The notes beneath the pieces were generated by a model. That model made no database searches, was not told where the DNA came from, and saw only the letters and a list, made by a program, of their open reading frames with translations. The position numbers and the translations under genes were made by a program. Positions 16,112 through 23,620 of a stretch of DNA of 27,545 bases are shown in pieces. The DNA is taken from the NCBI GenBank assembly GCA_964465015.1, contig CAYXHP010000120.1, positions 1 to 27,545 on the forward strand. The letters run 5' to 3'. The stretch comes from Humimonas sp964465015. GTDB taxonomy: Bacteria; Gemmatimonadota; Gemmatimonadetes; Palauibacterales; Palauibacteraceae. How positions within the stretch are numbered: position 1 is the stretch's first letter; each line of letters opens with the position of its first letter.

Positions 16112-16250
16112 CGGCCGAGGCTCCAAGCGGGCCGCGCATCCACGGGCTCCGGCGCAGGATAGCCTAGCCGCGCGCTCCGTCACCGGCCAGAGTCGTACGA
16201 ACCGCCTCCGGCCGTCTGGCGGGCCGCCGCGGCGCGGAAAATCCCTACAT

Positions 16251-16307
16251 CCCGGTCCATGAACTCCCCACAGACCGGGCCCCCGCCTCACGGCCATGTT
16301 TAGGCGG
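16251..16307. promoter_or_regulatory. Two inverted repeats in the divergent control region
   Basis: CCCGGTC (16251-16257) pairs with GACCGGG (16273-16279) across 15 bases. CCGCCT (16283-16288) pairs with AGGCGG (16302-16307) across 13 bases. Both lie between the BNR gene and the aminotransferase operon, in a stretch with a few AT-rich patches (GGAAAATCC, CATGTTTAGG). They are candidate operators; no promoter hexamers are convincing. Confidence 0.3.
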
Positions 16308-16335
16308 CGTATCTGGATGATTCGGGCCCGCGGGG

Positions 16336-16412
16336 GGCCGCCGCCGAGATGCGACGCTCGGGCGGCCGTCCACCGCGGGTTCGACCGAGGCCGCGTCCAC
16401 GCGGACGCGGCC
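16336..16412 (+). promoter_or_regulatory. Structured 5' leader with two tandem stem-loops
   Basis: Stem-loop 1: GGCCGC (16336-16341) plus CCGAG (16344-16348) pair with CTCGG (16357-16361) plus GCGGCC (16362-16367), with a 2-base bulge and an 8-base loop. Stem-loop 2: a perfect 10-bp stem, 16389-16398 with 16403-16412, loop ACGC. Stem-loop 2 ends 10 bases before the GGGAG ribosome binding site of the aminotransferase. The 3' strand of stem 2 could alternatively pair partly with GGCCGTCC in stem-loop 1, so a switching leader is conceivable. No known riboswitch class was recognised. Confidence 0.4.
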
Positions 16413-16433
16413 CCCGGCCACAGGGAGAACGGC

Positions 16434-17765
16434 ATGGCCACCACCACCGCGCGGGTTCCCGCGAGACTGTACGCCGATCGCGTCGGGCTCCTGGGCACCG
16501 AGCAGGCGTTCGCGCTCGCGGCCCTCATCCGCGACGCGGAGAGGCTCGGACACGACGTCATCCGCTGCAACCTGGGGCAGCCCGACTTTCCGCTCCCGGC
16601 GCACATCGGGCGCGCGGTGCAGCGGGCCATCGAGGAGGGTCGCACCACCTACTGCGATGCCCAGGGGCTCCCGGAGCTCCGCCGGACGGTAGCCCGGGAC
16701 GTGGCCGAGCGCAGGGGCCTGCCGGAGATCGACCCGGACCGGGTGGTCATCTATCCGGGCGCGCGCGCCCCGATCGGCTTCGCCCAGCAGACCTACTGCC
16801 AGGCCGGCGACGAGGTCGTCTACCCGACTCCCGGCTACCCGCTGTTCGAATCGTTCATCACGTACGTCGGTGCCGCTCCGAAGCCGATCCGCCTGCGGGA
16901 GGAGGCCGGGTTCGCCTTCGACGGCGACGACCTCAGCCGCGTGGTGAGCGAGCGTACGCGGCTGGTGTTCCTGAACTTCCCCTCCAATCCGACCGGCGGA
17001 GTGCCCTCGCCCGAGCAGCTGCGCTCGGTGGCCGAGGTGCTGCGCCCCCTGGCCCGGGACGGTGTTCGCGTCTACTCCGATGAGTCGTACGAGGCCATCG
17101 TCTTCGACGGCCGGGCGCACCGCTCCATCGCCTCGCTCCCGGGGATGGAGGCGTGCACGATCATCGTCTCCGGCGTGAGCAAGACGTACTCGTGGACGGG
17201 AGGACGGGTAGGCTGGGCCGTGTACCCGACGGTCGAGGAAGCGCTGATCCACCGGAACCTCAACATCAACTACTTCGCGTCGATCTCCCCGTACAACCAG
17301 GTGGGCGCCCGGGTGGCGATCGAGAGCCCCGAGAGCGTGCCGGCGGTCGAGCGGATGGTCGCGGCCTTCCAGGAGCGGAGGAACGCGACGGTCCGGCTCC
17401 TGAACCAGGTGGAGGGCGTCCGCTGCCTGGTTCCCCAGGGCGCCTTCTACGCGTTCCCGAACGTGGAGGGGCTGTTGCGGCGACTCGGCGCGCTGGAGGC
17501 CTACGACGCGCTCGAGCCCGCGGTGCGCGAGCGGACGAGCCCGGCGACCCTCTTCCAGCTCTTCCTCCTGTTCCGATACGGCGTGGCGACGATGGACCGG
17601 CGCTCGTTCGGGACCCTGGACAGCGAGGGACAGCACTTCCTGCGGATGTCGATCGCGACCGGACAGGATGACCTGGAACGGGCCGTGGAGCTCCTGGAGC
17701 GGGCCGGCCGAGATGCCGATGGCTTCCGCGACTTCGTCCGGTCCGGCGGACACCTGTGGCTGTGA
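16434..17765 (+). CDS. PLP-dependent class I/II aminotransferase
   Basis: 443 residues, fold-type I aminotransferase of the aspartate aminotransferase superfamily. Key residues are visible: NFPSNPTGG (Asn185), YSDESYE (Asp216, pairs with the pyridine nitrogen), SGVSKTYSWTGGRVGW (Lys250, Schiff-base lysine; the Arg of GGRVGW binds phosphate) and FLRMSIATG (Arg404, binds the substrate carboxylate). The N-terminal LGQPDFPLP and TTYCDAQGLPELR stretches are also standard. A helical insertion around residues 350-390 precedes the C-terminal domain. ATG 16434 has GGGAG 7 bases upstream. It lies 20 bases before the transketolase-like gene, so the two form an operon. The amino donor and acceptor are not predictable from sequence. 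Confidence 0.92.
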   Translation: MATTTARVPARLYADRVGLLGTEQAFALAALIRDAERLGHDVIRCNLGQPDFPLPAHIGRAVQRAIEEGRTTYCDAQGLPELRRTVARDVAERRGLPEIDPDRVVIYPGARAPIGFAQQTYCQAGDEVVYPTPGYPLFESFITYVGAAPKPIRLREEAGFAFDGDDLSRVVSERTRLVFLNFPSNPTGGVPSPEQLRSVAEVLRPLARDGVRVYSDESYEAIVFDGRAHRSIASLPGMEACTIIVSGVSKTYSWTGGRVGWAVYPTVEEALIHRNLNINYFASISPYNQVGARVAIESPESVPAVERMVAAFQERRNATVRLLNQVEGVRCLVPQGAFYAFPNVEGLLRRLGALEAYDALEPAVRERTSPATLFQLFLLFRYGVATMDRRSFGTLDSEGQHFLRMSIATGQDDLERAVELLERAGRDADGFRDFVRSGGHLWL

Positions 17766-17785
17766 CGCGGAGGAGGCCAACGATC

Positions 17786-20242
17786 ATGAGCGTCGAATTC
17801 GGTCCCCGCCGGGGCGAGTGGCTGGACGTCGGGGAGCTCGGGGCGCCGGAGCTGTCCGGCCCGGATCGGCTGGCGTGGGAGCGGTTCGACCTCGTCTACC
17901 GGACGCTGTGTGCCATCCTCTACAACTACGCTCCGACCAGTGGACACCCGGGCGGCTCCATCTCTTCGGGCCGCTTCGTGGCGCAGACGCTGTTCGGGCT
18001 CATGGACTACGACCTGTCGGCTCCGCGGCGGCCGGACGCGGATCTCATCGCCTACGCGGCGGGCCACAAGGCGCTGGGGCTGTACGCCATGTGGGCCCTT
18101 CGCGACGAGGCGGCGCGCCTCTCGGCGCCCGAGCTCCTGCCCGGAGAGCAGCGGCTCCGTCTCCGGCTCGAGGACCTTCTCGGCTTCCGGCGGAATCCGT
18201 CCAACCGCACGCCGCTCTTTCTGGCGTTCGGGTCGAGGCCGCTCGACGGACACCCGACCCCGGCCACGCCGTTCGTGCCCCTGGCCACGGGCGCCTCGGG
18301 CGTCGGGATGGCGAGCTCGCTCGGCCTCGCGCTTGCGGCGGCGGACCGGTACGGATCCGACGCGCCCCGGGTCCACATCGTGGAGGGCGAGGGCGGGCTC
18401 ACGCCGGGCCGCGTCTCCGAGGCGCTGGCGTTCGCCGGCACCGCGTCCCTGGGCAATGCCGTGGTCCACCTGGACTGGAACCAGTCCTCGATCGACTCCG
18501 ACCGGGTGTGCCGGGAGGACGGCGTGCCCGGCGACTACGTCCAGTGGACGCCGGCCGAGCTCTTCCACCTGCACGACTGGAACGTGGTCGAGGTGCCCGA
18601 CGGCACCGATCCAGCCCAGATCCGCGCGGCGCAACGCCTGGCGCTCGAACTCGACAACGGCCAGCCCACGGCGATCGTGTACCGGACCACCAAGGGCTGG
18701 CGCTACGGGATCGAGGGCCGCAAGTCGCACGGTGCCGGCCACAAGCTGTGCTCGGGCGCGTTCTACGAGGTGCTCTCGCCGCTGCTGGGCCCCGAGGCCG
18801 GTCCGCCGGCCGCGCCCCCGGCCGAGCTCACCGCCACCTTCGACGGGACCTCGGTCCCGGCCGAGCTCGGTGACGGCGGTGGGGAGGGCATACCACGGTG
18901 CGAGCCGGGGGAGAGCGTCTGCCTCCTGGGCACCGACCACGCGCAGGTGGAGCGCTGCTACTGGACCGCGCTCCTCCACGTCCGGCGGGCGCTGTCGGAG
19001 TCGCCGTGGCTCACCGAATTCCTGGGCGCACGGCTCCGGGAGGCGCGCGGTCGGCTCGCTGGCCGGGGACGCGCGCCCCGGGAGGGCGGGCCGGAGGTCG
19101 AGGCGGTCTTCCGGGCCTCCGAAGGCGGCGAGCCGCCGGACGTGGCGCTCGAGCCCGGCGCCGCCCTCCCCCTTCGCAAGCAGCTCGGCCGGGTCCTGGG
19201 GCACCTCAACCGGGTCGGCCGCGGGGCGCTCCTCATCGGCGCGGCCGACCTCCTGGACTCGACGTCGGTGTCCAGCGGCGCCGAGGGGTTCCCCGAGGGC
19301 TACTACAACCGGCGCACGAATCCGGATTCCAGGACGCTGGCGGTGGGAGGGATCGCGGAGGATGCCCTGGTCGGCGTCCTCTCCGGCGTGGCCGCCTTCG
19401 GAGCACACCTGGGCGTGGGCGCTTCCTACGGGGCCTTCATCGCTCCGCTGGGCCACATCGCCTCGCGGCTCCATGCCATCGGTCAGCAGGCGCGGGCGGC
19501 CGCCGATGGGCAGCCCTATCGACCCTTCCTCCTCGTGTGCGGACACTCCGGCCTCATGACCGGGGAGGACGGACCGACACACGCCGATCCCCAGGCGCTC
19601 CAGCTCCTCCAGGAGAACTTCCCGCCCGGCACGGCGATCACTCTCACCCCGTGGGAGCCGGGCGAGATCTGGACGCTGGTGGCGGCGGGGCTCTCGGCCC
19701 GGCCGGCCGTGCTGGCGCCGTTCGTCACCCGCCCGGCCGTGTCGGTGCCGGACCGGGAGGCGCTGGGTCTCGCTCCCGCATCCGAGGCGGCGCGCGGGGT
19801 CTACCTCCTCCGGGCCGCCTCGGGTGCGCCGGACGGCACCGTGATCCTCCAGGGATCGGGCGTCACCTGCGCCTTCGTGCAGGAGACCCTCCCCCACCTG
19901 CTGGAAGAGGGGATCGACCTGGACGTGTATCACGTGTCCAGCGTCGAGCTGTTCGACCGCCTGCCCGCCGAGGAGCGGGCCTCCATCCTTCCCGAGGAAC
20001 GGGCTGTGCGGGCCATGGGAATCACGGGCTTCACCCTGCCCACCATGTACCGCTGGGTGACGTCGGAGATGGGGCGGCGGCACACTCTGTACCCCTTCCG
20101 GGCCGGCCACTTCCTGGGAAGCGGACCCGGTCCCGAGGTGATCCACGAGGCCGGCCTGGACGGCGAGGGCCAGCTCCGGGCGATCCGCTCCTATCTGGAC
20201 GAGCGGGCCCGGTGCTCCGTCGGCGTCGGGGGCCGAGGCTAG
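17786..20242 (+). CDS. Large transketolase-like thiamine diphosphate enzyme
   Basis: 818 residues, well above the usual 620-700 of transketolases. The N-terminal ThDP-binding domain has SGHPGG (52-57), GHKALGLYAMWAL and EGEGGLTPGRVSEAL (200-214) with Asn232 in DWNQSSID. The canonical GDG metal motif is GEG here (Glu202). The pyrimidine domain has the activating Glu525 in GGIAED and GEDGPTHAD (593-601). A C-terminal transketolase domain follows (VILQGSGVT). Extra sequence at about 365-470 separates the first two domains and accounts for the length; it includes a Gly/Arg-rich stretch. GGAGGAGG precedes ATG 17786. It is paired with an aminotransferase, so it may process a keto sugar or 2-keto acid rather than act in the pentose phosphate pathway. 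Its last bases overlap the convergent hydantoinase gene. Confidence 0.85.
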   Translation: MSVEFGPRRGEWLDVGELGAPELSGPDRLAWERFDLVYRTLCAILYNYAPTSGHPGGSISSGRFVAQTLFGLMDYDLSAPRRPDADLIAYAAGHKALGLYAMWALRDEAARLSAPELLPGEQRLRLRLEDLLGFRRNPSNRTPLFLAFGSRPLDGHPTPATPFVPLATGASGVGMASSLGLALAAADRYGSDAPRVHIVEGEGGLTPGRVSEALAFAGTASLGNAVVHLDWNQSSIDSDRVCREDGVPGDYVQWTPAELFHLHDWNVVEVPDGTDPAQIRAAQRLALELDNGQPTAIVYRTTKGWRYGIEGRKSHGAGHKLCSGAFYEVLSPLLGPEAGPPAAPPAELTATFDGTSVPAELGDGGGEGIPRCEPGESVCLLGTDHAQVERCYWTALLHVRRALSESPWLTEFLGARLREARGRLAGRGRAPREGGPEVEAVFRASEGGEPPDVALEPGAALPLRKQLGRVLGHLNRVGRGALLIGAADLLDSTSVSSGAEGFPEGYYNRRTNPDSRTLAVGGIAEDALVGVLSGVAAFGAHLGVGASYGAFIAPLGHIASRLHAIGQQARAAADGQPYRPFLLVCGHSGLMTGEDGPTHADPQALQLLQENFPPGTAITLTPWEPGEIWTLVAAGLSARPAVLAPFVTRPAVSVPDREALGLAPASEAARGVYLLRAASGAPDGTVILQGSGVTCAFVQETLPHLLEEGIDLDVYHVSSVELFDRLPAEERASILPEERAVRAMGITGFTLPTMYRWVTSEMGRRHTLYPFRAGHFLGSGPGPEVIHEAGLDGEGQLRAIRSYLDERARCSVGVGGRG

Positions 20243-21777
20243 GACGCCGCCGCGTCGCCGACCACCCGCACCCTGACCCGCAGGGCATCGCCGGGCAGAT
20301 AGGCGAGGGGGTAGTCCTCCGCCTCCACCACCTCGATCGTGCTCTCGTCGGCCCCCGCCGCGGCGGCGCGCCCGCGCGCGATCTCGGAGGCCTCCGCCAG
20401 GGCGCGGTCGCGGCCGACGCCGGTGAAGACCTGGTCGACTTCGCCGCTCACCTGGGCGATGGCGGCGCCCACGGCGTTCGCGACTCCGGCGTGCGGGACG
20501 TGGACGACCTCGCTGATCCCGGGCAGCTCGGGTGGGACCAGGAAGGCGCCTCCGCCGACGGCCAGCAGGGGTAACGGGGACGCGTCGACCTTCATGCGGT
20601 CCACGCCCTCCTCGATCACGGCCCGCATGCGTGCGAGCGCCCGGGTCACCAGCGCCGCATCCAGGTCGGCGACGCGCCGTGGGTCGCCTAGCTCCACCAG
20701 GCCCGCGGCCACCGCGACGTCGGTGGCCGTGAGCTCTTCTCCCCCGAACGCCCGCCCCTTGTCGGTGAGCCGGAAGCCGACGCTGAGAGGACCCACGCTC
20801 GAGCCGTCGCCGGCGACCAGCGAGCCGCCGCCGAGACCTACGGAGAGAAGGTCCGGCATGCGGAACAGCGTCCGCACGCCTCCCACCTCCACCGCCCGGG
20901 CGGCCTCGCGGGGAAAGCCCGACTTGAGGTGGCCGATGTCGGTGGTGGTGCCGCCCACGTCCGCCACCATCGCGTCCCGCAGCCCGGAGAGGTAGGCGGC
21001 TCCCCGCATGCTGTTCGTGGGCCCCGAGGAGAAGGAGAGGACGGGAAAGGTCTCCGCGTACTCCGCGCGCATGATCGTGCCGTCGTTCTGCGTGAGGTAG
21101 AGCGGGGCGCTCAGACCCGCGTCCCGCACGGCCGCGGCGAAGGCACGAGTGGTCCGACGGGCGAGCTCCCCGAGGGCCGCGTTCAGGATCGCGGCGTTCT
21201 CCCGCCCGAGCAGGCCGATGCGACCCAGGTCGTGGGACAGGGTCACGGCCACGCCGGGCACGGTCTCGCGCAGGATCTCGGTGGCTCGCTCCTCGCACTC
21301 CGGAGTCAGCGGGGAGAAGACCGCGCTCACCGCGACCGACCGGACGCCGGCGTCGCGGATGCGCCGGGCGGCCTCGCGCGCGCCCTCCTCGTCGAACGGG
21401 ACGATCTCGCGCCCGTCGACCTCGTGGCCGCCACGGACCAGGTAGACTCCGCCATCCACCTGGGCGGCCAGCCCCCGGGGCCAGTCCGACAGCGGAGGAA
21501 GCGAGCGACCGCTCGGCAGGCCGACGCGGAGGGTGGCCACGCGCTCCAGGTCGCGCCGCTGGACCACCGCGTTCGTGAAGTGCGTGGTGCCCACCATCAC
21601 GGCGTCGATGGGGCCGACCTCCGCGTCCAGGGATCCGAGCACGGCCGCCAGCGCGTCGCGGATGCCGGTCGTCACGTCCTCGGTCGTGGGCGTCTTGGCC
21701 GCCGCCACCACGCCGCGCTCGTCGATCAGCACGGCGTCCGTGTTCGTCCCTCCCACGTCGACGCCGACCCGCCTCAC
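20239..21777 (-). CDS. Hydantoinase/oxoprolinase family protein, subunit A (HyuA-like)
   Basis: 512 residues. The N-terminal RVGVDVGGTNTDAVLID and MVGTTHFTNAVVQR are the actin-like ATP-binding start of the HyuA/5-oxoprolinase A family. The second phosphate motif is VADVGGTTTDIGHL, followed by LLSVGLGGGSLVAG and LLAVGGGAFLVPPELPG. Members use ATP to activate a lactam or imide carbonyl (hydantoin, 5-oxoproline, N-methylhydantoin) or, with other subunits, carboxylate ketones. No HyuB gene is nearby; the partner here is DUF917. The start is GTG 21777, sharing GTGA with the DUF917 stop, so translation is coupled. Its stop codon TAG overlaps the transketolase stop in a palindromic CTAG. Confidence 0.9.
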   Translation of the reverse strand: MRRVGVDVGGTNTDAVLIDERGVVAAAKTPTTEDVTTGIRDALAAVLGSLDAEVGPIDAVMVGTTHFTNAVVQRRDLERVATLRVGLPSGRSLPPLSDWPRGLAAQVDGGVYLVRGGHEVDGREIVPFDEEGAREAARRIRDAGVRSVAVSAVFSPLTPECEERATEILRETVPGVAVTLSHDLGRIGLLGRENAAILNAALGELARRTTRAFAAAVRDAGLSAPLYLTQNDGTIMRAEYAETFPVLSFSSGPTNSMRGAAYLSGLRDAMVADVGGTTTDIGHLKSGFPREAARAVEVGGVRTLFRMPDLLSVGLGGGSLVAGDGSSVGPLSVGFRLTDKGRAFGGEELTATDVAVAAGLVELGDPRRVADLDAALVTRALARMRAVIEEGVDRMKVDASPLPLLAVGGGAFLVPPELPGISEVVHVPHAGVANAVGAAIAQVSGEVDQVFTGVGRDRALAEASEIARGRAAAAGADESTIEVVEAEDYPLAYLPGDALRVRVRVVGDAAAS

Positions 21778-22874
21778 GTCCCGGACTCCCCGGGAGAGTC
21801 GAACACCGGCGCGTAGTCCAGGTCGTAGCCGAACGCGCGCGGCCCCACGTGCTCCAGCCCGCTGGGCGTCGTCTGGAGCCCGGGGGCGGGAAGCGCCGCG
21901 ACACGCACGCGCTGTCCGTAGCGCAGCGCCTCGGTGCCGATGGCGTCGCCCGTCACGGCGTCCAGGACGCAGATGAGGTCGGGCACGGTGACCCGCGGGG
22001 CGCCGTCGAGCCAGCCCACGGTGAACTCGTTCTGGAAGTCGAGGACGAGCTCGTGGCCGCGGTCGTGGTCCAGCCCCTCCACGCGCGCCGTGCCCCGGAG
22101 GAAGCCTTCGGTGGTGCGTCGCGCGACGTCCACGACCTTGCCGCGGAAGAGCAGAAGGCCGCCGGCGTGCTCGAGGGCCGCGGCCACGGGGTCGGCCTTA
22201 CGGGCTCGCGCCTCGAGGACGGCCCGGCCGAGGCCGATGGCCCGCGTCACCGTGCGCGGGATGCCCCACGCCTTCACCTCGCGACCGGTGCGGGGCGCCT
22301 TGCACGTGGCCGCGACCGAGCCCACCTCGGTGCACGCCTTTCGGCTGAGCCGCTCCATCCACTTCCAGCTCGCGGCCCTGGAGATCACGACGGCGTTGTC
22401 CCGGATGTCGGCCAGCGTCAGCGGCCAGGGCTGGAGGTCCCCGATCGCGAAGCTGGAGTGCTGCGCCTCCGGATAGGCCCGTCCCATGGTGTCGGCGTCC
22501 ACTACCGGAAGCCCCGTCACGGCCGCGACCATCAGGGGCTGAAAGGCGTTGGAGCCGCCGATCTCGAGGGACATCACCGCGTCGAAGCGCCGGTTCAGGT
22601 GCTCTTCCATATGACGCACGGCGAGCGCCGCGACCTCGGGATCGGTCAGGCGCTCCTCCCCCACCAGCGGCGCCCCCATCGTCGAGACCACCGCCACGAG
22701 CGCGTCGTCGTCGAGTTCCTCCGGGTCCAGGAGCGACACGGAGCGACCGTCGCGATACAGACGTCGGACGTTGAGGAGAGCGTGGTAGGGGTCGCCTCCG
22801 CCGCCCGCGCCCAGGATCCAGGCGCCGGTGGCCAGGGGCTCGAGATCCGCTGCCGAAATCACGCGTGCGCTCAT
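21774..22874 (-). CDS. DUF917 domain-containing protein
   Basis: 366 residues, matching DUF917 over nearly full length. Signatures are the N-terminal LATGAWILGAGGGGDPYHAL, then VVSTMGAPLVGEERL, MSLEIGGSNAFQPLMVAA, the VDADTMGRAYPEAQ motif and ATGDAIGTEALRYGQRVRV near the C-terminus. DUF917 proteins are soluble, poorly characterised, and commonly encoded next to or fused with HyuA-type ATPases, so a joint enzyme is likely. The VDADxxGRAxPE stretch probably holds catalytic or metal residues (inference). ATG 22874 lacks a Shine-Dalgarno sequence; a -10-like TCTAAC lies only 11 bases upstream. It is the first gene of the reverse pair and is divergent from aroM-like/OPT. Confidence 0.9.
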   Translation of the reverse strand: MSARVISAADLEPLATGAWILGAGGGGDPYHALLNVRRLYRDGRSVSLLDPEELDDDALVAVVSTMGAPLVGEERLTDPEVAALAVRHMEEHLNRRFDAVMSLEIGGSNAFQPLMVAAVTGLPVVDADTMGRAYPEAQHSSFAIGDLQPWPLTLADIRDNAVVISRAASWKWMERLSRKACTEVGSVAATCKAPRTGREVKAWGIPRTVTRAIGLGRAVLEARARKADPVAAALEHAGGLLLFRGKVVDVARRTTEGFLRGTARVEGLDHDRGHELVLDFQNEFTVGWLDGAPRVTVPDLICVLDAVTGDAIGTEALRYGQRVRVAALPAPGLQTTPSGLEHVGPRAFGYDLDYAPVFDSPGESGT

Positions 22875-22885
22875 GACGCGGCGAC

Positions 22886-22953
22886 GTTAGACGCTCCGGC
22901 GGTGGGCGAGCAAGGCCGCCTCGTGGACAGCCGGTCGCCGCGACGCCTACTGT
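22886..22953. promoter_or_regulatory. Divergent promoters with very short or no leaders
   Basis: Reverse strand: TTGCTC (22908-22913), 16-base spacer, TCTAAC (22886-22891), 11 bases before the DUF917 ATG. Forward strand: TGGACA (22924-22929), 18-base spacer, TACTGT (22948-22953), 7 bases before ATG 22961. Neither start codon has a Shine-Dalgarno sequence. The boxes are only partial matches (3-5 of 6), but placement on both sides suggests leaderless or near-leaderless messages. Confidence 0.35.
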
Positions 22954-22960
22954 GTGCGTC

Positions 22961-23620
22961 ATGATGCGAGCCGTGACCTTCGTGACCATAGGACAGACGC
23001 CGCGGACCGACCTCGTCCCGGAGCTCGCGGCTCGCCTGCCCTCCGGTGTGCGGGTGGAGGAAGTCGGCGCCCTCGATGGCATGGACGCGCGCGCCATCGC
23101 CGCCCACGCACCCGGTACGGGCGACGAGCGGCTCGTGACCCGACTGGCCGACGGTCGCCAGGCGGTCGTCTCGAAGGCGTGGATGCAGCGGCGTCTCCAG
23201 GAGATCCTGGACGGGCGAGAGGCGGATCCGTCCGCCGTGGTGGTCCTCCTGTGCACGGGCGAGTTCTCCGGCCTGCGCGCTCCCGGCCTCTTCCTGGACG
23301 CGCAGCACCTGGTGGATCACGGCGTGGCTGCGCTGTGCTCGGGGATGCGGCGCATCGGTGTCATCCTCCCCCTGGCCGAGCAGGAAGACGAGTTCCACTA
23401 CCGGCCGGGGCCCGAGCAGGAGCTGCGAACGACCTTCGCCTCGCCCTACGAGGGCGACCGGTTCGACGCCGCGGGAGCCGAACTGGCCGGCTGCGACGTG
23501 ATCGTCATGCACTGCATGGGCTACACTGAGGAGCACAGGCGCCGGGTGGCCGCCGCGTCCGGTCGCCCCGTCCTCCTGGCCCGGCGGCTGGTCCGGTCCG
23601 CCGTGGCCCAGCTGCTGTGA
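22961..23620 (+). CDS. AroM-family protein, possibly Asp/Glu racemase-like
   Basis: 219 residues from ATG 22961; ATG 22964 and an upstream GTG at 22952 are alternatives. The N-terminal VTFVTIGQTPRTDLVPEL is the hallmark of the AroM family, whose function is not established even in E. coli. Two cysteines sit in strand-turn contexts: LLCTGEFSGL (Cys98) and DVIVMHCMGYTEEH (Cys185). That pairing resembles the two catalytic cysteines of the Asp/Glu/hydantoin racemase fold, so a cofactor-free racemase or isomerase role is a reasonable hypothesis. There is no signal peptide, so it is cytoplasmic. Its stop overlaps the OPT transporter start (GTGA). The divergent HyuA/DUF917 pair strengthens a link to cyclic amide or hydantoin-like chemistry. 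Confidence 0.85.
   Translation: MMRAVTFVTIGQTPRTDLVPELAARLPSGVRVEEVGALDGMDARAIAAHAPGTGDERLVTRLADGRQAVVSKAWMQRRLQEILDGREADPSAVVVLLCTGEFSGLRAPGLFLDAQHLVDHGVAALCSGMRRIGVILPLAEQEDEFHYRPGPEQELRTTFASPYEGDRFDAAGAELAGCDVIVMHCMGYTEEHRRRVAAASGRPVLLARRLVRSAVAQLL

Noticed and set aside
16027..16143. Extended BNR protein starting at GTG 16143.
   Set aside because: The extra 39 residues include a peptidase PA-domain scrap and precede a proper signal peptide. GGGAGGAG supports ATG 16026.
14518..16167. A long forward open frame (about 549 codons) over the BNR gene.
   Set aside because: It mirrors the reverse-strand BNR gene, which has Asp boxes, a signal peptide and a ribosome binding site. The forward frame has none of these.
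17501..21904. A 4.4-kb open frame on the reverse strand, antisense to the aminotransferase and transketolase genes and out of frame with HyuA.
   Set aside because: Composition is Arg/Gly/Pro/Ala-rich with no recognisable domain, and known families occupy the same DNA in other frames. It is a product of GC-rich codon bias.
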